Source of the DNA: Candidatus Saccharimonadota bacterium
Lineage (GTDB): Bacteria; Patescibacteriota; Saccharimonadia; Saccharimonadales; Saccharimonadaceae
Length of the DNA: 64,000 bases
Assembly: GCA_905373835.1 (NCBI GenBank)
Contig: CAJPUN010000006.1
Span: 4,728-68,727 of the forward strand
Direction: 5' to 3'
The position numbers were made by a program, and so were the translations under genes. This document shows positions 16,408-24,911 of the stretch, piece after piece. Every line of letters starts with the position of its first letter. Position 1 is the first letter of the stretch. The notes beneath the pieces were generated by a model, which worked only from the letters and a program-made list of their open reading frames with translations, did not search any database and was not told the origin of the DNA.

Positions 16408-17250
16408 ATGATCGAAATAAAAAACATTACAAAAGTCTACGGCAAGAAGAAAAATACTTTCACCGCCCTCAAGGACGTAAGTCTTGCAATTGAGGAGGGG
16501 TCGAGCGTGGCAGTGCTGGGCAAGTCGGGCTCGGGCAAGTCCACGCTGATGCATGCCATCTCTGGCCTGGATAAGCCGCAGCAGGGTGAGGTGATCATCA
16601 ACGGTGAGGATATCTTGCGGCTCAAGCGCAAGGCGACCGACCGCTTTCGAGCGCGGACGATGGGTTTCATTTTCCAGAGTTTCTTTGTGGAGGGCGGCGA
16701 GAGCTGCTATGACAATGTGAGTCTGTCGCTCGAGACCGCAGGTGTGCCGCGCAGTCAGCGCAAGCGGCGTATCGTGGCGGCACTCGAGGCAGTTGGTCTA
16801 GAGGACAAGATCAAAGCGCGGGCTAAGGACCTTAGTGGTGGGCAAAAGCAGCGCCTAGCGATCGCTCGGGCAATTGCTGCCGAGCCGCAGATTCTCTTTG
16901 CCGACGAGCCAACGGGCAACCTCGACTCAGCAACCTCTGCGGTGGTGGAAGACTTGCTCTTCAATTACGCTAAGGAGCATGGTGCCACGCTCATCATCGT
17001 CACACACGACGAGGATCTCGCACAGCGCTGCCAGCGTATTATTCGTATCAAAGATGGGGTGATTGACCACGACAGCGCTATGGATGATAAGGCGACAGTT
17101 TCTCCCAAGGCTAAAAAAGCGCCAACTCGTCGCTCAGCCAAAGCCACAGCACCCGCCACGCAGCCCAAGAAAACGGCGAAAAAAGCCGCAAGTGCTACTG
17201 CAAAAGCCAAATCCACAACCACCAAGCCAACACCAAGGAGGGCAGACTAA
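16408..17250 (+). CDS. ABC transporter ATP-binding protein with a basic Ala/Lys tail
   Basis: ATPase of a MacB/LolD-type ABC system that couples ATP hydrolysis to the permease encoded next. Walker A is GKSGSGKST (residues 38-46), the Q-loop lies in FIFQSFF, the signature is LSGGQKQRLAIARA, and Walker B is ILFADEPTGNLDS. The core ends near residue 225. About 55 further residues, rich in Lys, Ala, Pro and Thr (KKAPTRRSAKATAPATQPKK and on), resemble a histone H1 tail and are not part of the family. The stop is two bases before the permease start. The substrate is unknown. Confidence 0.93.
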   Translation: MIEIKNITKVYGKKKNTFTALKDVSLAIEEGSSVAVLGKSGSGKSTLMHAISGLDKPQQGEVIINGEDILRLKRKATDRFRARTMGFIFQSFFVEGGESCYDNVSLSLETAGVPRSQRKRRIVAALEAVGLEDKIKARAKDLSGGQKQRLAIARAIAAEPQILFADEPTGNLDSATSAVVEDLLFNYAKEHGATLIIVTHDEDLAQRCQRIIRIKDGVIDHDSAMDDKATVSPKAKKAPTRRSAKATAPATQPKKTAKKAASATAKAKSTTTKPTPRRAD

Positions 17251-17252
17251 TC

Positions 17253-18608
17253 ATGAAGACGACCGATATCATTCGCCGCGCTGGCCGCAACCTGCGCCGC
17301 GCCAAGATGCGTACCTTGCTTACCAGTATCGCTATCGCGGTGGGCGGCTTCGCCATTATGGCGAGCTTGATGGCGGGCGAGGGTGCACGCCAGTATATTG
17401 ACCGGCTGATTAGCAGTAATATTGATGCCAAGGCGGTGTTTGTCGTCAAAGACAAGCGACTCATCGGGGTACAATCGGGCCAGCAGGCTGACCTGCGTGA
17501 GTATAATCCTGATAGTATCAACCGCTATGGCAATGATTATAAAGCCCTCACCCAAAAAGACATCGACAAGCTGGCGGCCCGCACCGACCTCGAGAAGGTG
17601 AGGCCAGTCTATCAGCTCCAGCCCAAATATGTGAGCTTCGCTACCAAGAAAGACAAGAAATACAGCAGTGATGTGAGTGTCTTTGATGGTGCGCTCGCGG
17701 CTGAAGTTGTGGCTGGCAAACAGCTGGGCAAGGGTACTGAGCTCGCGCCCGGCGAAGCCGTCATCCCCGAGAGCTATGCCGAGACACTAGGGCAATCGCC
17801 TGCTCAGATGGTTGGTAAACAACTGACCGTCACAGTGGTGCAGATGCCACAGAAGATCGATGAAGCAACGCTTGGGCAGGTCTTTGCTGAGAAGGGGCAG
17901 GCTGGGGTAAATGAGCTGATTAATGGCAAGGAGCTGCACAAGACCTTTACCATCGCGGCCGTGACGCGCAAATCGGCCGATCAAACCCAAGCCATGCGTG
18001 GCATTGGTATTAATGCTAAGGTAGCTCGCGAGCTGAGCGACTACAGTACCAAGGGCACGAGCCAATACCAAAAGTACATGTCTGCCACTGCAGTTGCCAA
18101 GCAGGATGCCGAGGCTACCAAGAAGTCCCTCGAGCACGATGGTTACGCTGTAGCCACTGCCAAAGATCTGCAGCAGACACTCTTTCGCTTTGTTGATATC
18201 TTGCAGGCGATTGTGCTGTGCTTTGGTGCGCTGGCGCTGATAGTGAGTATTTTTGGCATCGTCAACACGCAGTACATCTCGGTGCTGGAGCGGACGCAGC
18301 AGATTGGCCTAATGAAGGCTCTTGGCGCGAGCCGGCGCGATATTGGCCGCTTGTTCCGCTACGAGGCAGCCTGGGTTGGCCTGCTGGGTGGTGCACTGGG
18401 TGTGCTGGGTGCGTGGGGTGCTGGTGTGGCGCTTAACCCGGTTATCTCGGAGAAGCTCCACTTTGGTGATCACAAACTCCTTGTCTTTGTGCCAGAGCAT
18501 GCTGCTGCAGTGGTGGCTGGCCTGATGCTGGTAGCGATCATTGCTGGCTGGCTGCCAAGCCGCAAGGCTGCGAAGCTTGACCCAATCGAAGCGCTGCGTA
18601 CCGAGTAA
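17253..18608 (+). CDS. ABC transporter permease, MacB/FtsX type
   Basis: Partner of the preceding ATPase. The 451-residue product has one N-terminal membrane helix (about residues 22-43), a large extracytoplasmic domain of about 270 residues, and three C-terminal helices, the topology of type VII ABC (MacB) permeases. The end carries the family pattern LERTQQIGLMKALGASRRDIGRLF and a final PSRKAAKLDPIEALRTE. Such systems act by mechanotransmission on periplasmic or surface substrates, exporting peptides, toxins or lipoproteins. No third component is adjacent. An AAGGAGGG ribosome binding site lies in the end of the ATPase gene. A strong terminator follows. Confidence 0.92.
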   Translation: MKTTDIIRRAGRNLRRAKMRTLLTSIAIAVGGFAIMASLMAGEGARQYIDRLISSNIDAKAVFVVKDKRLIGVQSGQQADLREYNPDSINRYGNDYKALTQKDIDKLAARTDLEKVRPVYQLQPKYVSFATKKDKKYSSDVSVFDGALAAEVVAGKQLGKGTELAPGEAVIPESYAETLGQSPAQMVGKQLTVTVVQMPQKIDEATLGQVFAEKGQAGVNELINGKELHKTFTIAAVTRKSADQTQAMRGIGINAKVARELSDYSTKGTSQYQKYMSATAVAKQDAEATKKSLEHDGYAVATAKDLQQTLFRFVDILQAIVLCFGALALIVSIFGIVNTQYISVLERTQQIGLMKALGASRRDIGRLFRYEAAWVGLLGGALGVLGAWGAGVALNPVISEKLHFGDHKLLVFVPEHAAAVVAGLMLVAIIAGWLPSRKAAKLDPIEALRTE

Positions 18609-18631
18609 ACTGCGTCGATATAAAGAGCCAA

Positions 18632-18667
18632 AACCCGCTGTGCTGTGGTAAGCAAAGCGGGTTTTTT
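18632..18667 (+). terminator. Intrinsic terminator of the ABC operon
   Basis: Stem AACCCGCT / AGCGGGTT (18632-18639 with 18656-18663), followed by T residues to 18667. It lies 23 bases after the permease stop. Confidence 0.88.
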
Positions 18668-18784
18668 GGCTAGCTAAGAGGAGTACTACTGTACACCTAG
18701 CAGGGGTAGAGCGAGAGAAGAGACCCAAAGATAACTGAGAATTGAAGGCAGAGTGGCTAGTACTCTTTAATTTTATAACGCTTG

Positions 18785-18793
18785 TGCTATAAT
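18785..18793 (+). promoter_or_regulatory. Extended -10 promoter of the collagen-like gene
   Basis: TGC-TATAAT (TATAAT at 18788-18793), 31 bases before the ATG. A second TATAAA-like box lies at 18806. AGGGG, 7 bases before the ATG, may serve as the ribosome binding site. Confidence 0.5.
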
Positions 18794-18824
18794 TGGGCAA
18801 AAGGGTATAAATAGGGGTATAGCT

Positions 18825-20360
18825 ATGAATGAACACCGCAAAAAATTTGCAAGCCGTTCGCTTGTATTTGTCTTGTTTGGGATATTATTAATCATCATTA
18901 TATTGCTTTGGTGGTGGTGGCCATGGAGCTACAGCTACAATAGCGGCTTCAAGGGTGTGCGGCCAGACCAAGTGAGCTTGCGCCAGCATGATGGGAAGAT
19001 TCAGTGGCAATTTATGAATGGCGCGTGGCACGATATTGCCTCGGTCGAGGACTTGCGTGGGGCAAAAGGCGAGCAAGGTGCGCGTGGTGAGGCCGGTGCG
19101 AGCGGCGCTCGAGGTGCAGACGGTGCCAATGGCCGTGATGGCGTAGATGGTGCACGTGGCCGCGATGGTGCTCGTGGTGCAGCTGGCAAGAATGGCGCAA
19201 ACGGTGCCAATGGCGCCAACGGTAAGGACGGAGCAAACGGAGCCAACGGCAAAGATGGTGCATCGGCCGCTAAGGGCGACAAGGGTGAAAAAGGTGACAA
19301 AGGCGAGCCCGGCAAAGATGGCAAAGACGGCAAAAATGGTGAAAAAGGCGAGAAGGGTGAGAAGGGCGATGCTGGCCCGAAAGGTGACACTGGCGCTAAG
19401 GGTGAGCAGGGCACACCAGGCACACCTGGTGCACAAGGAGAAAAAGGCGTACCCGGTCCGAAGGGTGACCAAGGAGACACTGGCCCACAGGGCCAACCAG
19501 GCCAGCCCGGCCTACAAGGTCCACAGGGCCAAACTGGCCCAGCGGGTGCCGATGGCCGAACAATCGAGCTCCAGAAGGGCACGCTCTACATCCAGTGGCG
19601 CTACACTGGCGAAACAGCCTGGCAAAACCTCATTGCCTACACCGATCTCAAGGGCGAAAAGGGTGATGCTGGTCAGCCCGGCCCACAAGGTGCCCAAGGC
19701 ATCCAGGGGCAGCAAGGTGCTACTGGACCCAAAGGCCAGGATGGCACCAACGCAACGATTAATGTGACTAATAGCACTCAGCCATGCTCACCAAATATGA
19801 CTGTCACGGGCAATGGCACATCTCAGCTCGGCCTTACCTTTGCGGGTAGCACGGTGCCGGCGGGTGGCACGGTCGGCCAAATATTGTCGAAGAAGTCGGC
19901 AGCGAACTGCGACATGGAATGGAAGAGCCTCCCCCAGATGACCATCTTTACAGCAACGCTTGGCAATGGTAATGGCGGTGTGACGGCTGCAACGATTGCC
20001 AAGGATACCTTTGCGCCAGTGCCGCTCAAGACCGTCGTGACAAACAACGGTGGCGGGTCGTGGGATGCCGGGAGTAAATCGTACATTGTACCAAGTGACG
20101 GTGTCTACCTCATCCAATCGCGGATTCGCTTGAACGATACATCGTCGGCCCGTGGTGTATACCAGGCTGTCAACGATACGGCCCGCGACACTCCAGAGGG
20201 TGTGTGGAGCAACAACCAACACGGCTACCGCTTTACTATGCCATACACTCGCCTGATGCGAGTAACGGCCGGGACGCCGCTCAAGCTTGTTATCTACTCG
20301 GCTGGCCAAGACGCAAACATCACCGATGCAAGCCTGAGTATCGTCAAGATATCAGACTAA
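18825..20360 (+). CDS. Collagen-like surface protein with a C1q/TNF-like head
   Basis: A 511-residue type II membrane protein. A basic N-terminus and a membrane helix (about residues 13-36) are followed by a short module with KIQWQFMNGAWHDIASVEDL. About 55 Gly-X-Y triplets come next (from about residue 78), first rich in Asn/Ala/Asp, then in Lys-Gly-Asp/Glu, then in Pro/Gln. A second copy of the short module (TLYIQWRYTGETAWQNLIAY) and a second triplet block follow. The last 165 residues form a beta-rich domain with FAPVPLKTVVTNNGG and the GVYLIQSRIRLND pattern, like C1q/TNF-fold heads of bacterial collagens. It probably forms a trimeric stalk on the cell surface for adhesion. It is transcribed alone. 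Confidence 0.88.
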   Translation: MNEHRKKFASRSLVFVLFGILLIIIILLWWWWPWSYSYNSGFKGVRPDQVSLRQHDGKIQWQFMNGAWHDIASVEDLRGAKGEQGARGEAGASGARGADGANGRDGVDGARGRDGARGAAGKNGANGANGANGKDGANGANGKDGASAAKGDKGEKGDKGEPGKDGKDGKNGEKGEKGEKGDAGPKGDTGAKGEQGTPGTPGAQGEKGVPGPKGDQGDTGPQGQPGQPGLQGPQGQTGPAGADGRTIELQKGTLYIQWRYTGETAWQNLIAYTDLKGEKGDAGQPGPQGAQGIQGQQGATGPKGQDGTNATINVTNSTQPCSPNMTVTGNGTSQLGLTFAGSTVPAGGTVGQILSKKSAANCDMEWKSLPQMTIFTATLGNGNGGVTAATIAKDTFAPVPLKTVVTNNGGGSWDAGSKSYIVPSDGVYLIQSRIRLNDTSSARGVYQAVNDTARDTPEGVWSNNQHGYRFTMPYTRLMRVTAGTPLKLVIYSAGQDANITDASLSIVKISD

Positions 20361-20386
20361 GCTAGTCAGCCCACTACCAGCCCCTA

Positions 20387-20413
20387 CAGAACCAGCCACT
20401 ATGGCTGGTTCTG
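20387..20413 (+). terminator. Hairpin after the collagen-like gene
   Basis: Perfect 11-bp stem CAGAACCAGCC / GGCTGGTTCTG with a 5-base loop. The T tract after it is poor, but the position, 27 bases past the stop, fits a terminator. Confidence 0.65.
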
Positions 20414-20575
20414 TGTTAGTTTCTCCTCGCTCATGGAGTGATCGAGAGCAGAAAAGTGAGGCAAAAATGGGGGTCTGCAGGCCGTGCTATCTGCCCAATA
20501 GTACCGTGGCTGGGTGGCCATCGTGCCCGGAAGTTTTATCGAACAAATTGCCATTACGCTTGGCGTGGTATCTGA

Positions 20576-20581
20576 TATAAT
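20576..20581 (+). promoter_or_regulatory. -10 box of serS, six bases before the start codon
   Basis: TATAAT, then ATAGTT, then ATG. No Shine-Dalgarno is possible, and the transcript should start at or next to the A of the ATG. Confidence 0.65.
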
Positions 20582-20587
20582 ATAGTT

Positions 20588-21832
20588 ATGTTAGATATTC
20601 GTTATATTCGCGCGCATGCCGACGAGGTGCAGGCAGCAGCGCGCCATAAGGGCTATGAGGTGTCCATCGCAGCGCTTCTCGCGTGCGACGACCAGCGCCG
20701 GGAGCTTCAGCAGCGGGTGGATGCTGTGCGCACCACGCGCAACGAGACAGCCGCTCGGATGAAGGGCGGCAAGCCAAGCCAAGACCTCATCGCTACAGGC
20801 AAGGCACTCAAAGCCGAGCTCGCCACGCTGGAAGAGGAGCTGCGCACCGTAGAGAGCAACTTTTTTACTCAGTTAGAGGTAGTGCCAAATATCACCCTGC
20901 CAGATGTCCCACTGGGCGGCGAGGCAGACAGTGTGGAGATTAAGCAGTGGGGTGAGCGACGTGAGTTGGCTCAGGATCACCTCGACTTCGCCACGAGCCG
21001 AGGCTGGCTCGACTTCGAGCGCGGTGCTAAGGTGGCTGGCACGAAGTTTTATTATATGCTGGGCGACCTCATGCTGCTCGAGAACGCCATCTACCAATAT
21101 GCTCTTAACTTCCTTGTAAGCAAAGGCTTTCGCCCCATGACGGTGCCGCACATGGTGAGTGGCCGCGTAGCGCGCGGCTCGGGCTTTGCACCCAAGAGCG
21201 ACAAGGAGAGTAACGAGTACTTCATCGAGGGCGAAGATACTATGCTTATTGGTACAGCCGAGGCACCACTGACGGGCTTCCATGCCGATGAGATCTTGCA
21301 TGAGAAAGACTTGCCGCTCCTCTACGCTGGCTACAGCCCCTGCTACCGCAAAGAGGCTGGCGCTGCCGGGAAGTTTAGCCGCGGGCTCTTCCGGGTGCAT
21401 CAATTCAACAAACTCGAAATGTATATCTACTGCCTGCCCGAGCAATCGGCTCAGATGCATGAGAAAATCCTCGCGCTGGAGGAGGAGATTTGGCAAAGCC
21501 TGGGCGTGCCATACCACGTGGTAAATATCGCAGCGGGGGATCTTGGTGCGCCAGCTGCCAAGAAGTACGACATCGAGTACTGGTCGCCTGTTGATGGTGC
21601 CTACCGTGAGCTGACTAGCTGCAGCAACTGCACCGACTTCCAGGCGCGCAACCTTGGCATCCGCGTCCGCCGGGCCGATGGCTCGCTCCAGGTAGTACAC
21701 ACCCTCAATGGTACCGCAGTGAGCTTGGCTCGCGCACTGGTAGCAATTATCGAGAATTATCAAACAACTGATGGCCAGCTCCGCGTGCCAACGGTGCTGC
21801 AGCCATATCTGAATAACAGGGAGGTACTCTAG
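20588..21832 (+). CDS. serS: Seryl-tRNA synthetase
   Basis: Class II synthetase charging tRNA-Ser. The 414-residue product has the N-terminal helical arm (about residues 25-100) that grips the long variable arm of the tRNA. The catalytic core follows, with motif 1 near PMTVPHMVSG, motif 2 in LYAGYSPCYRKEAGAAGKFSRGLFR-type sequence (only the part YRKEAGAAGKFSRGLFR is quoted), and motif 3 in TLNGTAVSLARALVAIIENY. The usual FRxE-type motif 2 is modified to CYRKEAG, as in other SerRS. pyrD starts at the base after the stop, so they share a transcript. The -10 box is six bases upstream, so the mRNA is probably leaderless. Confidence 0.96.
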   Translation: MLDIRYIRAHADEVQAAARHKGYEVSIAALLACDDQRRELQQRVDAVRTTRNETAARMKGGKPSQDLIATGKALKAELATLEEELRTVESNFFTQLEVVPNITLPDVPLGGEADSVEIKQWGERRELAQDHLDFATSRGWLDFERGAKVAGTKFYYMLGDLMLLENAIYQYALNFLVSKGFRPMTVPHMVSGRVARGSGFAPKSDKESNEYFIEGEDTMLIGTAEAPLTGFHADEILHEKDLPLLYAGYSPCYRKEAGAAGKFSRGLFRVHQFNKLEMYIYCLPEQSAQMHEKILALEEEIWQSLGVPYHVVNIAAGDLGAPAAKKYDIEYWSPVDGAYRELTSCSNCTDFQARNLGIRVRRADGSLQVVHTLNGTAVSLARALVAIIENYQTTDGQLRVPTVLQPYLNNREVL

Positions 21833-22960
21833 ATGGGGCGCACAATCAGAAAAATGAGCCGCAAAGGCTATGCCAAAGTTGCCAAGCCGTTTCTCTTCCG
21901 GCGGCAGCCCGATGCAGCGCACCAGTCGATGCTCTGGACGGCGCGGGCACTCCATGCCATCCGGGGTGAGCAGCTCCTTAGTGGCTGGCGCTATAAGAAT
22001 CCTCGCCTCGAGCAGACTATTCTTGGCCTCAATTTTGTCAATCCTATTGGCCTGTCTGCTGGGCTGGATAAAGATTTTGATCTACCCTCTGTGGCAAAGA
22101 AAATCGGCTGCGGCTTTGAGATTGGTGGCTCAGTAACAGCCGTGCCCTGCGAGGGTAACCCCAAGCCGTGGTTTCGTCGCTTGGCTAGCGAGCAGTCGAT
22201 CGTCGTCAATGTTGGCCTGGCCAATCGCGGCGTCGCCAAGGCGATCGAGCAGATTCGTAGCTACTCACCACGGGTTTGGCGCGACTTTCCGCTGAGCGTA
22301 TCCGTAGCCAAGACGAACAGCCCCAAGCAAGTCCGCCCCAAGCAAGCGATTGCCGACTACTGCGACAGCCTTCGCCAGCTTGAAGAAGCTGGTTGTGCAC
22401 CACTGTACGAGATCAATATCTCGTGCCCTAATGCCTATGGTGGCGAGCCCTTCACCACACCTGCTCGCCTGGAGAAACTTCTCACTGCGGTGGATGAGCT
22501 GAAGCTCTCGCGCCCCGTCTTTATCAAAATGCCAACAGATAAGACGTGGACGCAGTTTGCCAAACTACTCTCCATTATCGATAAGCATAATGTCGCGGGC
22601 CTGACGATCGGCAACCTCGTCAAAGATCGCAGCAAGCTCACTGACCCAAGTATCTTGCCCGACGATACTCCCGGTAGCCTTAGTGGCCGGCCAGCTCAGG
22701 CCATCACCACGCGGCTTATCCATAAGACGTATGCACTGTATGGTGACCGCTTTGTCATCATTGGTGTGGGCGGTGTCTTTACGGCAGAGGATGCATACGA
22801 GAAGATTCGGGCTGGCGCGAGCCTAGTCGCACTGGTGACGGCACTGATGTTTGAAGGACCACAGGTCGTGGGCGATATCAACGAAGGCTTGGTAGAGCTG
22901 CTCGACCGAGACGACTACGTCTCTATTAGCGAAGCAATCGGTGCAGCACACCGTAAGTAG
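21833..22960 (+). CDS. pyrD: Dihydroorotate dehydrogenase-like flavoprotein, class 2 scaffold
   Basis: FMN-dependent TIM-barrel enzyme; the family oxidises dihydroorotate to orotate in pyrimidine synthesis. The N-terminal part (PFLFRRQPDAAHQSMLW, then NPIGLSAGLDKDFD near residues 74-87) is that of the membrane-associated quinone-linked class 2. FMN-binding segments are NVGLANRG and FVIIGVGGVFTAEDAYEKI, near the end. The catalytic segment reads INISCPNAYGG near residues 188-198, with Cys where class 2 enzymes such as E. coli PyrD have Ser. Cys is the base in class 1. No other pyrimidine gene is nearby. It follows serS directly, so it is cotranscribed. Confidence 0.82.
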   Translation: MGRTIRKMSRKGYAKVAKPFLFRRQPDAAHQSMLWTARALHAIRGEQLLSGWRYKNPRLEQTILGLNFVNPIGLSAGLDKDFDLPSVAKKIGCGFEIGGSVTAVPCEGNPKPWFRRLASEQSIVVNVGLANRGVAKAIEQIRSYSPRVWRDFPLSVSVAKTNSPKQVRPKQAIADYCDSLRQLEEAGCAPLYEINISCPNAYGGEPFTTPARLEKLLTAVDELKLSRPVFIKMPTDKTWTQFAKLLSIIDKHNVAGLTIGNLVKDRSKLTDPSILPDDTPGSLSGRPAQAITTRLIHKTYALYGDRFVIIGVGGVFTAEDAYEKIRAGASLVALVTALMFEGPQVVGDINEGLVELLDRDDYVSISEAIGAAHRK

Positions 22961-22970
22961 GGAAGCGCCA

Positions 22971-23549
22971 GTGGCGTCCGAAGCAAACAGCCCACGCGTT
23001 GAGCATTTTGCCTCTCCCATGCAGTACGCAGCAGCGTGGTTTGGCCAGGCGGTGGTACGGCACATCACCGGTGCAGCATTTGCCCGGGCTGCGCAGTGGG
23101 AGGCAGTAGAAACTCATGTCCTTCCTGCGCGGCAGCATAATAGGCCTGCAGTAGAGTACCGAGCCGCCCAATATGTTGGTACACATGCGAGGGAGGATTA
23201 CCCGCTCCGCGATACAACACTCATCGTTTCTGGCTATGTTGACCGCACAACCGACCGCTGTGTGGGCGGCCAAGCGGTTGACGTGTATCGGCTAACGGGC
23301 CAAACAAGTGCCTACCGCCTCATGATCGATCGCCAGACAATGCAGCCATATGTGGCGCATCTTGCCCCAGTTTATCCTAACGAACGACAGGACAAGCCAC
23401 CAGCTGTAACCATGCGCAGCTTTGTCCCGGTGGATAGCTTGCGACGGGTTGGCCGCCTGATAGAAGCGCTCAATAGCCTTGCAGCGCACACCGTTGAGAT
23501 AGAGGTGAAGTACCAGACATTGCTTCGCTACCGAAATCAGCAAACGTAA
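22971..23549 (+). CDS. Hypothetical protein
   Basis: A 192-residue soluble protein with no signal peptide or membrane helix. It is a mix of helices and strands; the segments MQYAAAWFGQAVVRHITGAA and VSGYVDRTTDRCVGGQAVDVY suggest a compact alpha/beta domain. It ends in a helix with IEALNSLAAHTVEIEVKY. I choose GTG 22971, preceded by AGGGAAG, instead of GTG 22941, which would overlap pyrD by 20 bases. The gene follows pyrD at once, so it may be the third gene of the serS-pyrD operon. I do not recognise a family. Confidence 0.65.
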   Translation: MASEANSPRVEHFASPMQYAAAWFGQAVVRHITGAAFARAAQWEAVETHVLPARQHNRPAVEYRAAQYVGTHAREDYPLRDTTLIVSGYVDRTTDRCVGGQAVDVYRLTGQTSAYRLMIDRQTMQPYVAHLAPVYPNERQDKPPAVTMRSFVPVDSLRRVGRLIEALNSLAAHTVEIEVKYQTLLRYRNQQT

Positions 23550-23643
23550 AATGGCCCGGTGTCACAGCTTGGCTCACAACCATTTGACATTACCCATAAT
23601 ATGCTGCACTATAGGACGAGAATTGTGTAACAAAGGAGTAAGA

Positions 23644-24306
23644 ATGAACGAACATCAGCCAGCAAGAGACTCAGGAAGCGGAGAACGACAAGACCTGTCG
23701 GGGATTGCATATAAGCTACAGGCTAGGATGGGCCGTGTACTCACCGACGAACCTTTTGAGTATGCCAAACATAGGCCAGGTGCGTTGCAGGAGCGCCGTG
23801 TCCAAGCCAACCCAGAGCTCAGTAAAGAAGGTGAAGGTGATGCCACTAAGCGTACTATATTTTTGACAGGCCCCGATGGTGAGTATATAGCGGTGTCTGG
23901 GGTTGTGCTTGATAAAATGTCGGTCGTTTTGAACCCATCTGTCACCATTATGACACCTGATAGTAATAATTGGGTGGTGTATCGCTCGAAGGTCGGTCGC
24001 CCGAAGAATGGCCATGATGGCCAGTGGCAAATTGAGCGTATCTATGGCAGCCAGACAGGTCAGATCGATAGTGAGCCGTACACGTTTTTCCAGTCGGTAG
24101 ATAAAGACGGTAAGCAAGACCTGGAGCGCGCAGAGGCTGATGCACGAGAGTTGCATGATGTCAGAAATCTCATCGAAGGGGCGCACTGCCGCGTAGAGAC
24201 ACCGCCCAAGAACGAGGCGAAGGCCTTGCTTGACCATATTAAAGAACTGCGCGAAAAGATGGCCTATCGGATGGGATTGCTAGCCGAACACCTCTCTCTG
24301 CGCTGA
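23644..24306 (+). CDS. Hypothetical protein
   Basis: A 220-residue soluble protein starting at ATG 23644, 6 bases after AAAGGAG. The longer frame from 23551 has no ribosome binding site. The middle part (about residues 75-150) is beta-rich with GPDGEYIAVSGVVLDKMSVV, and the C-terminal third is helical and charged, ending in DHIKELREKMAYRMGLLAEH. The base composition is somewhat more AT-rich than in neighbours. It stands between the serS operon and hpf, each with its own signals. No family is recognised. Confidence 0.65.
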   Translation: MNEHQPARDSGSGERQDLSGIAYKLQARMGRVLTDEPFEYAKHRPGALQERRVQANPELSKEGEGDATKRTIFLTGPDGEYIAVSGVVLDKMSVVLNPSVTIMTPDSNNWVVYRSKVGRPKNGHDGQWQIERIYGSQTGQIDSEPYTFFQSVDKDGKQDLERAEADARELHDVRNLIEGAHCRVETPPKNEAKALLDHIKELREKMAYRMGLLAEHLSLR

Positions 24307-24386
24307 TAATTTACTCATAACAACCCCTGTTTCTCCTCAACCATGCTATACTATAAGCACAAGTTGCTAACACGAAAGGGGTCAGC

Positions 24387-24776
24387 ATGATCGCAAACAT
24401 CGACATTACCGGTATTGGCAAATACTCGCCAGACGAGCCAACCAAAAAATACATCCGCAAGAAGATCGGTGCGCTCGACCGCATGGTGTCGCGCCACGCT
24501 CGCAAGACCGTGAGTGCTATGGTGCGCATCGAGGAGATCAATGGTGAGCATGGCAATAAGTATGAGGTAGAGGTGGTCATTACTGTGCCAGACCAAACCA
24601 TCAAGGCCAAAGACTCTACACTCAACGTCCTGGCTGCCACCGACATCGTCGAGCGTAAACTGGCTGGCCAGTTGCGCAAATATAAGCAAAACCAGCTGCC
24701 ACACCTTGGTCGCCGTGGCCTTCTCGCTCGCTTCAAGCGTAGCTTCGAGCGCGAGCAGGATCATCCTGCGGAGTAG
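24387..24776 (+). CDS. hpf: Ribosome hibernation promoting factor (short form)
   Basis: RaiA/HPF-family protein that binds the decoding region of the 30S subunit and silences ribosomes in slow growth. The 129 residues form the S30AE domain only; the long-form C-terminal dimerisation domain is absent. Typical segments are ITGIGKYSPDEPTKKYIRKK at the start and EVEVVITVPDQTIKAKD, then NVLAATDIVERKLAGQLRKYK near residues 81-101, a conserved helix. The last 20 residues are basic. AAAGGGG precedes the ATG and an extended -10 (TGC-TATACT, 24344-24352) lies about 35 bases upstream. A terminator follows. Confidence 0.93.
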   Translation: MIANIDITGIGKYSPDEPTKKYIRKKIGALDRMVSRHARKTVSAMVRIEEINGEHGNKYEVEVVITVPDQTIKAKDSTLNVLAATDIVERKLAGQLRKYKQNQLPHLGRRGLLARFKRSFEREQDHPAE

Positions 24777-24792
24777 GCAAAGCCTTCACTTA

Positions 24793-24828
24793 CAAAAGAC
24801 CAATGTTCTGGAGAGTGTTGGTCTTTTG
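24793..24828 (+). terminator. Intrinsic terminator of hpf
   Basis: Perfect 11-bp stem CAAAAGACCAA / TTGGTCTTTTG with a 14-base loop, 17 bases after the stop; the right arm supplies the T-rich end. Confidence 0.8.
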
Positions 24829-24911
24829 TTGTGCCTCAATTTTAGAACCTGCTATAAAAGTGAGCTACCGCTGCAAATGTTCTGATTAAAGTTTATAGTA
24901 TAATAATAAAT

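Noticed and set aside
18888..19582. Long minus-strand open frames opposite the collagen-like gene
   Set aside because: They arise from the Gly-X-Y triplet codons read backwards (Pro/Ala/Ser-rich repeats) and lack start signals.
20873..21955. 360-codon minus-strand frame opposite serS
   Set aside because: It overlaps a clear serS and pyrD, is not protein-like, and is a codon-bias shadow.
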